A stretch of 34,085 nucleotides of DNA, taken from positions 1-34,085 of the forward strand of contig CAYPIU010000016.1 in NCBI GenBank assembly GCA_964410915.1, given 5' to 3'. The translations under genes were made by a program, and so were the position numbers. How positions within the stretch are numbered: position 1 is the first letter of the stretch; every line of letters begins with the position of its first letter. The notes beneath the pieces were generated by a model. It was given only the letters and a program-made list of their open reading frames with translations, was not told the DNA's origin and searched no databases. Shown in pieces: positions 24,100 to 33,039 of this stretch. The stretch is from CAZFJG01 sp964410915. GTDB taxonomy: Bacteria > Synergistota > Synergistia > Synergistales > JAFGMB01.

Positions 24100-24124
24100 T
24101 TTCATTTCCGGTCCGGAAATGAAA
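24100..24124. repeat. Near-perfect 25-bp palindrome upstream of the symporter
   Basis: TTTCATTTCCGG (24100-24111), one T, and CCGGAAATGAAA (24113-24124) are exact inverted arms of 12 bp. It lies ~130 nt before the symporter start on its leader side. The one-base spacer argues for a protein-binding site (dimeric operator) more than for an RNA hairpin. Confidence 0.7.
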
Positions 24125-24508
24125 TCATAAGTTCCGATCACCCCCCCAGGTTTCAGAACTGAAAAAATTCTCAATTTCCTTGATAAAAAACATCAATAAC
24201 TTACTTCATTATAAAGTATCAGCAAAAAAAAATAAATCAAAGAATGTATACTAAAAAGTGAAAAAAGTATCTAATCGAATACTGATATTTTATAAAACTT
24301 CAAAAGTTAAAAACATACAGTAGTTGCAAAGAGCAAAAGCCTAATAATCTTTATTGCATTTAATTAAATTGCGGGCTAAAACTTATATCTTTCTGTACTT
24401 CAGGCTCTTCCTATCCTGGTTATCTTTGTATTGCAGGTGTTCTCCGAGGTATTTCCCCTGAGGAAGATTCCCAAAAGAGCCTTAGCTCATGGTCGCTTAG
24501 TATCAATT

Positions 24509-24537
24509 TTGCTCTTTATCGAGTTATCTAGTAAAAT
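24509..24537 (+). promoter_or_regulatory. Promoter for the second diguanylate cyclase
   Basis: TTGCTC (24509-24514), a 17-nt spacer and TAAAAT (24532-24537) precede the gene by ~50 nt, giving a start near 24544 and a short leader. Confidence 0.45.
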
Positions 24538-24585
24538 CTAAATGGTTGTATCCAGGTATTTTAAATTTAATGAGAGTTGATAAAA

Positions 24586-26089
24586 ATGCAGGAATACCTA
24601 AGGCATTTATTAAGGATCTCCCAGTCAATAGGTTTGTCTCTGGATATGGATAAGATGCTTGAAAAAGCTCTTTTATCCTATCATAAAGAGTTGGGGTGTA
24701 TGTTTTGTGCGGTCATATCCTGTGAGGTTGAGACTGATCCTGTAAATGTTTTATCCTGCATGCCCAGGGAGAGTAGAATATTTCCCATATTAAATGATAT
24801 CGAAAATACAATACNNNNNNNNNNNNNNNNNNNNNNNNNNNNNNNNNNNNNNNNNNNNNNNNNNNNNNNNNNNNNNNNNNNNNNNNNNNNNNNNNNNNNN
24901 NNNNNNNNNNNNNNATATCGAAAATACAATACCATATTTTGCTCAAACACATAGACCATTCACTTCTCTTGATGGACTAACAGATAATGGTCAGGTATTT
25001 CACCTTTTCAGGATACCCGACACAGGTTTGCTTGTCCTGGCAATGGGAGAAAAACCTCTTGATGTTTCTATCAGAACAGAGCTTGAGCCTGTAAATAAAA
25101 AACTTGCTGAAGCCTGCAGAAACTGCAGGGCCTTCAATGAGGTGAACTGTGAGATTAAAAGACTTCAGGCAGATGCTGAAGATCTTAGAAGGTCAATGGA
25201 AACCTTTTCCCTTGCATTTGGGGTCTCTAAGCAGGGCTTATGTGATTTTAACCTCAGTGAAGGTTCTCTTTTCATGAGCCCTGAGGTGTATGAAATACTG
25301 GGTTTTTCCCCTTGCGAATTTCCAAATACTCTGGAGGAATGGAGAAAGAGGATACATCCTGAAGATCAGAAAAAAAATATATTCTCCTTAAGGTCCCCAG
25401 AACTGATCAATGATTCATTTGAAACAATATACAGGATAAAGAACAGGCAGGGGCAGTGGATATGGATTCAGGGCAAAGGCGGTATTGTCGAAAAGTCTCA
25501 CTCTGGTGATCCGAAAAGGATATTGTCAGTGATATCGGATATTACGAACTTGAAAAATTTTCAGAAACAGATGCAGGGCATTTACAGGGATCTTTACCAG
25601 TCTGCCAATACTGATCACCTGACCGGACTCCTCAACAGGCAGAGATTTTATGTCATTCTTAACGAAGAAATGGACAGGTCTGCAAGGTATTCTTCCCCTC
25701 TTTCCATAATCATGCTTGATATAGATCACTTTAAAGAAGTGAATGATACTTTTGGACATCAGACCGGAGACAGGATCCTCGAACAGCTTGCAGAAATAAT
25801 CCAAAGCAGGGTCAGAAAAACAGACAAGACTGGCAGGTGGGGTGGGGATGAATTCATGATCCTTGTACTTGGTGATGTTGCAAGTGCCATAACTATCGCA
25901 GAAGATCTTAGAGAAGCTACAGAGGCTTCGGATTTTGACATACCTTTTGATGTAACTGTAAGTCTTGGTATAGCTCATTACAGATCTACTGATGATCAGG
26001 ATTCCTTTATAACAAGGGTAGATGACGCTCTTTACAGGGCAAAGGCGAAAGGTAGAAATATCATAGTTACAGAAACGGGAGTTCCATAG
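24586..26089 (+). CDS. Diguanylate cyclase (GAF-like, PAS, GGDEF), split by an assembly gap
   Basis: One gene appears broken by 100 N (24815-24914). The 18 bases before the gap (24797-24814) are repeated exactly after it (24915-24932). Removing the N and one copy (118 nt) joins the two halves in frame as ILNDIENTIPYFAQTHR, giving a 461-aa protein. It has an N-terminal sensor region (about 1-130, GAF-like but weak), a PAS domain (with QWIWIQGKGGIVEK), and GGDEF at 380-384. It keeps the canonical GHQTGD and an RxxD inhibitory site (371-374), so c-di-GMP synthesis with feedback is expected. ATG at 24586 is preferred; TTG at 24577 is in frame. Confidence 0.88.
24815..24914. other. 100-N scaffold gap with duplicated flanks
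   Basis: Exactly 100 N, flanked on both sides by the same 18-nt sequence starting ATATCGAAAATAC. This is the signature of two contigs that overlap but were joined with a default gap, so probably no sequence is missing. Confidence 0.9.
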
Positions 26090-26138
26090 CTGAAAAGTAA
26101 TTGTTTTTCTTTTCTTATGTTGAAAATTTGTGATAGTC

Positions 26139-26828
26139 TTATTTTCTGAAGATCTCAGGTTTTCCTGGATCTGTTTTATTTTCATAGGGAACTGCTGATC
26201 TGTCCGCGAGTATGATCAGTTTATCTGAAGGCCGTATCATTCCCGCCGGGATATCAGTGTTCTCAAGCAACAGTTTCAGGGCAGAACGTTTTCGCCTGCC
26301 TGTCACACAGAAAATAATATTCCGGGAGTGGTTAAGGGCTTTAAGGGTCAGGCTTATTCTTTCTGATGGTGGTTTTGGTGAATCATGGATACTGGCAATA
26401 TATTTGATCGATCCCAGTTCAGGCGCTGCCGGAAAAAGACTTGCGGTATGACCATCCTCACCGAGCCCGAGGATCGTAAGATCAAAAGGCAGGAGTTCTT
26501 CGACTTTTCCGTTCCCGGGAACTCGGTCATTTTCAAAAAAAGTTTCAAGGCTTACTATACTGCAACCCGTCCGGCCAAAAACATTTCTCAAAAGAGTATC
26601 ATTTCTTCCAGCGTGTCCAGGGGGGTAACATCTTTCATCTGTAGGGATCATTGTGATCTTTTTCCATGGAATATCTCTGTATGTTGAGAAGATCCGGTAG
26701 GCGTCTAAAGGTGATGTTCCTCCTGCAAGGGCCGTATTACCCCCATTAATAAGGTATTTTGACATTCTGTCTGCCAGTGCCTCTGATACCTGTTTCCCTG
26801 TATTATAGGATATCAGATGTATCTCCAC
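26139..26828 (-). CDS. pgl: 6-phosphogluconolactonase
   Basis: 229-aa enzyme of the oxidative pentose phosphate pathway that hydrolyses 6-phosphogluconolactone. The hallmarks are NGGNTALAGGTSPLDAYR near the N-terminus and LTILGLGEDGHTASLFP mid-protein (catalytic His in GEDGHTAS), with the VTG-R-KRSAL segment near the end. Length is normal for the DevB/Pgl type. It is the last gene of gnd-zwf-pgl, overlapping zwf by 16 nt. Confidence 0.95.
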   Translation of the reverse strand: MEIHLISYNTGKQVSEALADRMSKYLINGGNTALAGGTSPLDAYRIFSTYRDIPWKKITMIPTDERCYPPGHAGRNDTLLRNVFGRTGCSIVSLETFFENDRVPGNGKVEELLPFDLTILGLGEDGHTASLFPAAPELGSIKYIASIHDSPKPPSERISLTLKALNHSRNIIFCVTGRRKRSALKLLLENTDIPAGMIRPSDKLIILADRSAVPYENKTDPGKPEIFRK

Positions 26829-28219
26829 TGATGACCATCCTCAAGTATGTAGTTCTGGCATTTCGGTCCTTCGGAGTTATCCGGGTAAAGCTCCGGACGG
26901 GAAATATTTTTTTCCCATGCATCGAGGAGCGGCTGAATGATATGCCAGGACCAGTTGATCTCGTCGAAACGAAGGGAATGGCTGCTGTCACCTTCGAGGA
27001 TGTCCTTTAACAGGGAGGAATAATCAGGGAGGGGCTTATACTCGTCACGCTGGTAAGGGGCAGTCAGGGAAAGGGAACTGGCCTCCAGGTTCATACCTGG
27101 TTTTTTTGCCTGAATGATCAACCTCATCTTTTGCTCTGGTTTGATATCAAAGATCATCCAGTTATTGGCAAAGGGTTCACTTCCACACATACAGGGTTTA
27201 AAAAGAGATAGAGGCGGCATCTTGAACTCTACAGCTACCTGTGTTCTTGTAGTCAGGAGTTTTTTTCCTGTTCGGAGGTAGAAGGGGACTCCCTTCCATC
27301 TCCAGTTATCTATAAAGATCTTGAGAGCAGCAAAGGTTTCTGTCCTTGAATCTGCAGGTATACCTGGTTCTTCAGTGTAACTGGCATAAGAACCTCTTAC
27401 TGAACTCAAGTCTGTCTGATGTGGGGAAAGAGGCCTTACTGATCGAAATAACTTTACCTTTTCATCCCTCAAAAATAAGGGGTCTATTCTTGCCGGGGGC
27501 TCCATGGCTGTGAGAGCAAGTATCTGCAGCAGATGGTTCTGTACCATATCCCTCAGGGCTCCGACTTTGTCGTAAAACTCACCTCTGTCTTCTATCCCCT
27601 GTTTCTCAAATACAGTTATCTGAACCTGTTTGATATAGTTTCGGTTCCAGACAGGCTCAAGGAACATGTTTGCAAATCTTGAGACCATAATGTTCTGGAC
27701 CGTTTCTTTACCGAGAAAATGATCAAGCCTGAAGATCTGGGATTCATTCCAGTTTTTATGGATATCCCTGTTCAATTCAATAGCGCTATCTTCATCCCAG
27801 CCGAATGGTTTTTCCAGAACAAGTCTTCTGAAACCATGACTTTCCCTGTTAAGCCCGGCTTCTGCAAGTATATCTGCTGTGATTCTAAAAGCTGAAGGAG
27901 GAAGGGAGAAATAGAAGATAGCATCGTTCTTTATGTATTCCGATAATAAATAGGCATCTCTGTGAGGATCTTTCCATCCCATATATCTCAGCCTGGATAA
28001 GAAAAGGGCCATCTTGTCAGGGTCAAAGTTATCCAGCACACTTTCAAGGGATGTCCTGATCCTGTCACGGAGTTCTCCAATGTCCTGATCCCTCCGGCCA
28101 GTTCCGGTTATCAATGTCCCATCAGGGAGAAGTTCTTCCTCCTCAAGTCTGAAGAGGGAGGGAATAAGTTTTTTTCTTGAAAGATTTCCATTTATCCCGA
28201 AGATAACAATATCAGTCAT
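26813..28219 (-). CDS. zwf: Glucose-6-phosphate 1-dehydrogenase
   Basis: 468-aa NAD(P)-dependent dehydrogenase catalysing the first step of the oxidative pentose phosphate pathway. The N-terminal nucleotide loop is IFGINGNLSRKKLIPSLF, a variant of the usual GASGDLAKRKL: Asn replaces the conserved Asp and GIN the GAS, which might affect coenzyme choice. The active-site motif RLDHFLGKETVQN is intact, as are YYDKVGALRDMVQNHLLQ-type (here FYDKVGALRDMVQNHLLQ) and PFYLRTGK segments. It overlaps gnd by 8 nt and pgl by 16 nt, so the three enzymes are translationally coupled. Confidence 0.96.
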   Translation of the reverse strand: MTDIVIFGINGNLSRKKLIPSLFRLEEEELLPDGTLITGTGRRDQDIGELRDRIRTSLESVLDNFDPDKMALFLSRLRYMGWKDPHRDAYLLSEYIKNDAIFYFSLPPSAFRITADILAEAGLNRESHGFRRLVLEKPFGWDEDSAIELNRDIHKNWNESQIFRLDHFLGKETVQNIMVSRFANMFLEPVWNRNYIKQVQITVFEKQGIEDRGEFYDKVGALRDMVQNHLLQILALTAMEPPARIDPLFLRDEKVKLFRSVRPLSPHQTDLSSVRGSYASYTEEPGIPADSRTETFAALKIFIDNWRWKGVPFYLRTGKKLLTTRTQVAVEFKMPPLSLFKPCMCGSEPFANNWMIFDIKPEQKMRLIIQAKKPGMNLEASSLSLTAPYQRDEYKPLPDYSSLLKDILEGDSSHSLRFDEINWSWHIIQPLLDAWEKNISRPELYPDNSEGPKCQNYILEDGHQWRYI

Positions 28220-29135
28220 CCTTTTTTTCTCTTTCTACAGAATGTCCGCCGAAAGCGTTTCTTAGCACTGCAAGAATGCGGTGCTGGTAGTGTAAACTAT
28301 CCCGGCTTGAGAATCTTTCGAAAAGAGATGCCGAGATAGCAGGCATTGAGACAGAAAGGTCAACACTTTCCTTCACGGCCCACCTCGCTTCTCCGGAATC
28401 CGGGACCCTGGGAAGAACTTCCTCGAGTTTCCTGTCTTTTTCGAATTCCGCGGCTGCAAGGTCAAGAAGCCAGCTTCTGATAACAGTTCCGTCTCTCCAT
28501 GCCTGTGATACAGCTGAAACATCAATTTTGAACTCTTTTTTTGAATTAAGGAGGTCAAATCCTTCTGCATAGGCCTGCATAAGTCCATATTCAATGGCAT
28601 TGTGTACCATTTTTGAATAATGTCCTGCTCCGGGGGGGCCTGCATGGACCCATCCCTTATCCGGTGCAGGAGCAAGAGCTTTTACAAAGGGTCGTATCAT
28701 TTCCTCCGCTTCCGGCGATGCCCCGAACATAAGACCGAAACCCTCTCGGCGTCCCCAGATACCTCCGGAGACACCCATATCTATGAAGTGGATATGTTTA
28801 GCTGCCAACATATCAGCTATCCTCAAGGAATCCCTGTAATAGGAGTTACCTCCGTCTATTATGCAGTCACCATTACTGAGGAGATCACTTAAAGTGCCAA
28901 TTGTATCGTTGGTTACCTTGCCTGAAGGCAGCATTACCCATATGATCCTGGGCTGTTCCTGTACTTCTGCAAGTTCATTAAGATCTGCACAGAATCTTAA
29001 ACCATGTTCTATCAGACCTGATGCAGCGGAGGCTGTTCTATTAAAACCTGAAACGGGGAATCCGGAGTCTAACAGCCTTGCCGCTATCCCTGTTCCCATT
29101 CTTCCTAAGCCTGTAATGCCGATCTGTCTATTCAT
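28212..29135 (-). CDS. gnd: 6-phosphogluconate dehydrogenase, decarboxylating (short YqeC/GntZ-like type)
   Basis: 307-aa enzyme, much shorter than the ~470-aa classical Gnd, matching the YqeC/GntZ-type branch often found to prefer NAD. It has the N-terminal Rossmann loop GITGLGRMGTGIAARL, substrate motifs IIDGGNSYYRDS and GVSGGIWGRREGFGLMFG, and the catalytic KMVHNAIEYGLMQAYAEGF. It leads the operon with zwf and pgl. Together they turn glucose-6-phosphate into ribulose-5-phosphate, although the enzyme order of the genes is reversed. Confidence 0.94.
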   Translation of the reverse strand: MNRQIGITGLGRMGTGIAARLLDSGFPVSGFNRTASAASGLIEHGLRFCADLNELAEVQEQPRIIWVMLPSGKVTNDTIGTLSDLLSNGDCIIDGGNSYYRDSLRIADMLAAKHIHFIDMGVSGGIWGRREGFGLMFGASPEAEEMIRPFVKALAPAPDKGWVHAGPPGAGHYSKMVHNAIEYGLMQAYAEGFDLLNSKKEFKIDVSAVSQAWRDGTVIRSWLLDLAAAEFEKDRKLEEVLPRVPDSGEARWAVKESVDLSVSMPAISASLFERFSSRDSLHYQHRILAVLRNAFGGHSVEREKKDD

Positions 29136-29404
29136 AACTTCAGTATATTATCATGCGGGGTTATATGCAAATATCTCTGGTTTACCGGTAACAGTCCAGA
29201 AAAGCAGAGATAAATCGTTAAAATAAAGAATTAACCTAATTTCCGGTAAATATCGATCCTGACGAAATTTACTCTGAGTTAACCGTCCTTTTACTGGATT
29301 TTTATATTGTTTTTATTTAGCATGATAGATAGAATTGCAAGTGTAGAGATAAAGTCTGGTCAGGAATTCAGAGTTTATCATATCGATATGGAAAGGAGAT
29401 TGTT

Positions 29405-30604
29405 ATGAAGAAAGCCTATGTTGTAGGTACATGTGACACCAAGTATCAGGAATTGGCTTATGTGAGGGATCTGCTTCAGAAAAGCGGAGTTGAGACAGTT
29501 CTTGTCGATGTCGGGATCAAAGATCACGGTCACAGTGTTGATATTTCAAACAGTGAGGTCGCTTCATTCCATCCCGAAGATCCAGGATTCCTTCCCGGGA
29601 TAAATGACAGGGGAGAAGCTGTTATTGCCATGTCCAGAGCTTTTGAAAATTTTATCTCATCCCGAAATGATATAGGCGGAATAATAGGTCTTGGTGGTTC
29701 TGGAGGTACGTCTCTTGTTACTACGGGTATGCGGAAACTCCCGATCGGTGTACCAAAAATAATGGTTTCAACAGTGGCATCTTCAAATGTAGCTCCCTAT
29801 GTCGGACCGAATGATATTTCCATGATGTATTCCGTTACTGATGTTGCAGGGATAAACAGGATCTCAAGGGTTGTTATGGGTAATGCAGCGCATGCTCTTG
29901 CCGGAATGATGAAAGAAGAGATACCGGAACCAGTTAATTCAAAAGAACCACTTGGTATGACCATGTTCGGTGTAACAACCCCTTGTATTAACCAGTTAAT
30001 GGATATCTTTTCTGAGAAATATGACTGTCTTGTGTTCCACGCTACAGGGACTGGTGGACAATCCATGGAAAAACTTATCGATTCAGGAGTAATGAAGCAT
30101 CTTATCGATGTTACAACTACAGAGATTTGCGATCTTCTCATGGGTGGCGTATTCAGCGCAGGAGAGGATAGGATCGGGGCAGTGATAAGGGCCGGGATCC
30201 CCTATGTAGGTTCCTGTGGTGCCCTGGATATGGTTAATTTCGGTGCTATGGAAACAGTGCCTGAAAAATATATGGGTCGTAATTTATATGTACATAATCC
30301 CCAGGTTACACTTATGAGGACTACACCTGAAGAGAATGAGCTAATGGGCAAATGGATAGGGGAAAAACTTAATAAGTGCAGTGCTCCGGTCAGATTTCTA
30401 CTGCCGGAAAAGGGCGTATCCATGATAGATGTCGAGGGAATGCCCTTTCACGACCCTGAGGCGGATGAAGCCCTTTTCAGCACTATTGAAAAGACGGTAA
30501 AACAGGATTCCGACAAAAAAATAATCAGGGTTGCCAATAATATCAATGATCCAGAATTCGTGAAGGCTCTGGCTGAAAATTTCAGGGAAATAAATGCTGA
30601 ATAA
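29405..30604 (+). CDS. Tm-1-like ATP-binding domain protein (UPF0261)
   Basis: 399-aa protein of the family that includes the N-terminal domain of the tomato virus-resistance protein Tm-1. Typical segments are VVGTCDTKYQELAYVRDLL, GIIGLGGSGGTSLVTTGMRKLPIGVPKIMVSTVASSNVAPYVGPNDI and VFHATGTGGQSMEKLIDSG. Family members bind ATP, but their enzymatic reaction in bacteria is not established. GGAAAGGAG precedes the ATG. It is followed after 46 nt by the PEP-hydrolase-family gene, a pair fused or adjacent in many genomes. Confidence 0.93.
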   Translation: MKKAYVVGTCDTKYQELAYVRDLLQKSGVETVLVDVGIKDHGHSVDISNSEVASFHPEDPGFLPGINDRGEAVIAMSRAFENFISSRNDIGGIIGLGGSGGTSLVTTGMRKLPIGVPKIMVSTVASSNVAPYVGPNDISMMYSVTDVAGINRISRVVMGNAAHALAGMMKEEIPEPVNSKEPLGMTMFGVTTPCINQLMDIFSEKYDCLVFHATGTGGQSMEKLIDSGVMKHLIDVTTTEICDLLMGGVFSAGEDRIGAVIRAGIPYVGSCGALDMVNFGAMETVPEKYMGRNLYVHNPQVTLMRTTPEENELMGKWIGEKLNKCSAPVRFLLPEKGVSMIDVEGMPFHDPEADEALFSTIEKTVKQDSDKKIIRVANNINDPEFVKALAENFREINAE

Positions 30605-30650
30605 GCTTTTCAGGTTGTCTTTCAGGCTGTATTGAATGGAGGTTTAAGGT

Positions 30651-31481
30651 ATGAACAAAATGTCAAGAAAAGAGATAGTGCAGAAATTTCGGGATATGAT
30701 AAGCAGAAATGAGCCCATCATTGGGGGTGGTGCAGGTACAGGGATATCCGCCAAATGGGAAGAAGCTGGCGGAATAGACCTTATTGTAATTTATAACTCG
30801 GGACGTTACAGAATGGCAGGAAGAGGTTCTCTTGCCGGTCTTATGGCCTACGGTGATGCAAATACAATAGTCAAGGAAATGGCCAGGGAAGTTATACCTG
30901 TTGTAAAAGATGTACCTGTCCTTGCAGGGATAAACGGAACGGACCCGTTTGTGAATTGGGAGCACTTTCTTGGAGAATTGAAAGATCTCGGTTTTTCAGG
31001 TGTCCAGAACTTCCCGACAGTAGGACTTATAGACGGGCTTTTCCGGGTTAACCTTGAGGAAACAGGGATGGGGTATGCACTTGAGGTAGAGGCGGTCAGG
31101 AAGGCTCATGAGATGGATATGCTGACAACTCCATATGTTTTCAGTTCCGATGATGCCAGAGCAATGGCAGAGGCTGGAGCTGACATTATTGTCTGCCATA
31201 TGGGTCTGACCACAAAGGGAGGCATAGGGGCAAGAACTTCAAAAACGCTTGATGAATGTGTAAAGCTGGTGGATGAATGGGCTGCAGCAGCGAGAACGGT
31301 TCATGAAGACATTATCGTTCTCTGTCACGGTGGACCTATCGCCATGCCCGAAGACGCAGATTATGTACTCAAAAACTGTAAAGATATTAACGGGTTTTAC
31401 GGAGCAAGCAGTATGGAACGTCTTCCCGTTGAGATAGCTATAAAAGAACAGATAGAAAAATTCAAAAAAGTTTCCTTTTAG
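30651..31481 (+). CDS. Phosphoenolpyruvate hydrolase family TIM-barrel protein
   Basis: 276-aa TIM-barrel protein. Family motifs include PIIGGGAGTGISAKWEEAGGIDLIVIYNSGRYRMAGRGSLAGLMAYGDAN, PVLAGINGTDPF, FSGVQNFPTVGLIDG, ADIIVCHMGLTTKGGIGA and a closing GFYGASSMERLPVE. It corresponds to the C-terminal half of plant Tm-1-like proteins; the bacterial reaction is uncertain despite the family name. GGAGG precedes the ATG. It forms a two-gene operon with the Tm-1-like gene. Confidence 0.93.
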   Translation: MNKMSRKEIVQKFRDMISRNEPIIGGGAGTGISAKWEEAGGIDLIVIYNSGRYRMAGRGSLAGLMAYGDANTIVKEMAREVIPVVKDVPVLAGINGTDPFVNWEHFLGELKDLGFSGVQNFPTVGLIDGLFRVNLEETGMGYALEVEAVRKAHEMDMLTTPYVFSSDDARAMAEAGADIIVCHMGLTTKGGIGARTSKTLDECVKLVDEWAAAARTVHEDIIVLCHGGPIAMPEDADYVLKNCKDINGFYGASSMERLPVEIAIKEQIEKFKKVSF

Positions 31482-31500
31482 GCTGGTAAATAGATCGAAA

Positions 31501-32202
31501 TTACAGGGCCTGTATATCTACAGGCCCTGTAGCAGTAAGGATCTCAGGATCTCCTGCTCTGGCTGAAGGAGAGCTTTCCCTTATCATAGATCTGATATCT
31601 CTGAGGTGTAACAGTGTGGTCCTTTTATCTATTCCTTCCGGAGCATATACCGTAAATAAAGCCGAAGTAGTTTCCTGCATGATCTTTGTCCGGAAGTCAG
31701 GACCGTAGATCACACTTGAAATGATGCCTGCCTTATCTTTCATATACATGTCTTCTTTTTTAAGTTCCTGTATGTTTTGATCAATGCGCTGATATTTTTC
31801 TGTACCATCAGCCCTGTCTACGATAACTGGCATATTTACCAGGTTGAGATCATGGATGGATGTCAGGAGAAGGTTATTCAATTCAGCCATGAACATTATC
31901 TGTAAAAGAGGATTTCCACTCGGTATCCCTCTATTTTTTAAAGCTACGGATTCAAGCTGCAGGAGCACATGATAAGTCTTTCGGAATCTTTTGTAATACC
32001 GGGTATAGGCCTGGATTTCAGGTATCTTTTTCAGGTCTTTCCTTTCACAGCCATGATATTTTTTTCTGATATCTTCCATCAGTTTCTGCTTAATATCTGA
32101 CAGTACGGGATCTTTAGCTGGAGTGCTGAATTCAGTTACAGTTAAAAATCCAGTATGAGCCTCGGGAAATGAATTTTTAAACTTCTGGGAAAGCTGGAAC
32201 AT
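31501..32202 (-). CDS. B3/B4 (tRNA-binding-like) domain protein
   Basis: 233-aa protein with the B3/B4 domain found in the phenylalanyl-tRNA synthetase beta chain. The recognisable core is IPEIQAYTRYYKRFRKTYHVLLQLESVALKNRGIPSGNPLLQIMFMAELNNLLLTSIHDLNLV. Stand-alone members may edit or bind amino acids or tRNA, but function is unproven. The last codons coincide with a terminator-like hairpin (31502-31531), so its stop (31501-31503) lies inside the shared convergent terminator. AGGAGGAGT precedes the ATG. Confidence 0.85.
   Translation of the reverse strand: MFQLSQKFKNSFPEAHTGFLTVTEFSTPAKDPVLSDIKQKLMEDIRKKYHGCERKDLKKIPEIQAYTRYYKRFRKTYHVLLQLESVALKNRGIPSGNPLLQIMFMAELNNLLLTSIHDLNLVNMPVIVDRADGTEKYQRIDQNIQELKKEDMYMKDKAGIISSVIYGPDFRTKIMQETTSALFTVYAPEGIDKRTTLLHLRDIRSMIRESSPSARAGDPEILTATGPVDIQAL
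31502..31531. terminator. Strong hairpin overlapping the B3/B4 gene 3' end
   Basis: TACAGGGCCTGTA (31502-31514) and TACAGGCCCTGTA (31519-31531) are exact inverted arms of 13 bp around a TATC loop. It lies between convergent genes and encodes the final residues of the minus-strand protein. No long T tract follows on either strand, so termination strength is uncertain. Confidence 0.6.
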
Positions 32203-32255
32203 AAAATGTACTCCTCCTGCATGTAATATTCTCAGAAAAGCTCATGCTGTTAAGC

Positions 32256-32783
32256 TCACCGTTTTCTAGTAAGTTTATCTTTCAGTTTACCTGCAAGATC
32301 ATTTTCTTTACTCTCTATGACCCGGACTTTCAATATCAGATCAGAGGCTAAAGACTGGCCTAAACTTTCAGCGTCCTCTTTTCGGCTCAGAGAATTGAAA
32401 AATGCTGTCTTCCCGGTTTTGTATATCATAGTAACGTGCCATTGGCGCTGTATCAATCCAAGATAGGGACTTTGTGAGATCTTGCTCTCTATCTGGATTT
32501 CATAGAGATCTTCAAAACTTCCTGTTTTCCTGAAGATCGGAAGGAAAGGGCCCCACCATAACCGGTATTTCCTCGAAGTGTAATAAATTGTAATATTTGG
32601 ATACTGCAGGAGTACTATGGCTGCATAAAACCCGAAAACAAGAACAGGCCATAGCACTGGATTCACATAGGTAGCAAAAAATGTTCCTGCCAGTCCAAAC
32701 ATCAGTGCTATCAGGCTGTAAAACATTTTACGCTGGTTTTTGTAGCTGATGATCCTTCTTCCCGGATCGATCGTTCTTTTCAT
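32256..32783 (-). CDS. Small membrane protein with PH-like C-terminal domain
   Basis: 175-aa protein I cannot name. Two adjacent hydrophobic helices (about 20-60, YSLIALMFGLAGTFFATY and LWPVLVFGFYAAIVLLQ) form a hairpin. The remainder is beta-rich (ITIYYTSRKYRLWWGPFLPIFRKTGSFEDLYEIQIE), resembling bacterial PH-like domains of membrane proteins, and ends in a basic tail. AAGGTGG lies upstream of the ATG. It sits 53 nt upstream of the B3/B4 gene in the same direction, so the two may be co-transcribed. Confidence 0.7.
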   Translation of the reverse strand: MKRTIDPGRRIISYKNQRKMFYSLIALMFGLAGTFFATYVNPVLWPVLVFGFYAAIVLLQYPNITIYYTSRKYRLWWGPFLPIFRKTGSFEDLYEIQIESKISQSPYLGLIQRQWHVTMIYKTGKTAFFNSLSRKEDAESLGQSLASDLILKVRVIESKENDLAGKLKDKLTRKR

Positions 32784-33035
32784 GATTCCGCCACCTTGAA
32801 GGTCTCTTTTCAGGAATTTTCCGCTACGCTACTTCAGCGAGGTGCTAAATAGAATATACCTCTTTTTATAAACTTCTGACATAGTTCTTCAGACTCATAT
32901 TCAATGAACTAAAAGTCCTTGCAAATATGTGTTGTTTGTCACGAATGGAATGGATTTATAGTCCCGTATCATATTCCTTTACAGTGTTAAGCTTAATTTG
33001 TAAAGCAAATGAGACATGAAACAACTTAATTCATT
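32784..33035. other. Divergent intergenic region before the riboswitch
   Basis: About 250 nt with no open frame or clear ribosome site. Possible promoter hexamers for the riboswitch transcript (TTGTCA near 32937, TTTACA near 32980) lack good partners at standard spacing, so I do not assign one. Confidence 0.5.
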
Positions 33036-33039
33036 GACC

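Larger units (their letters stand above)
23974..24576. other. 600-bp AT-rich divergent intergenic region
   Basis: No convincing gene is present. It holds a 25-bp palindrome (24100-24124), a C7 run (24141-24147), a minus-strand TATAAT (24213-24208) that could belong to the symporter promoter, and a long potential stem with arms 24402-24409 and 24475-24482. Near the right end lies a plus-strand promoter for the second diguanylate cyclase. I looked for a glycine-type riboswitch before the symporter and did not find one. Confidence 0.6.

Noticed and set aside
23974..24250. Glycine riboswitch before the AGCS symporter
   Set aside because: I looked on the minus strand for the paired GGAGAG / GCACCGAAGG-type cores and found none; only a protein-site-like palindrome is present.
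24577..24954. Two separate partial proteins flanking the N run
   Set aside because: The duplicated 18-nt flanks and the restored reading frame after collapsing the gap show one gene.
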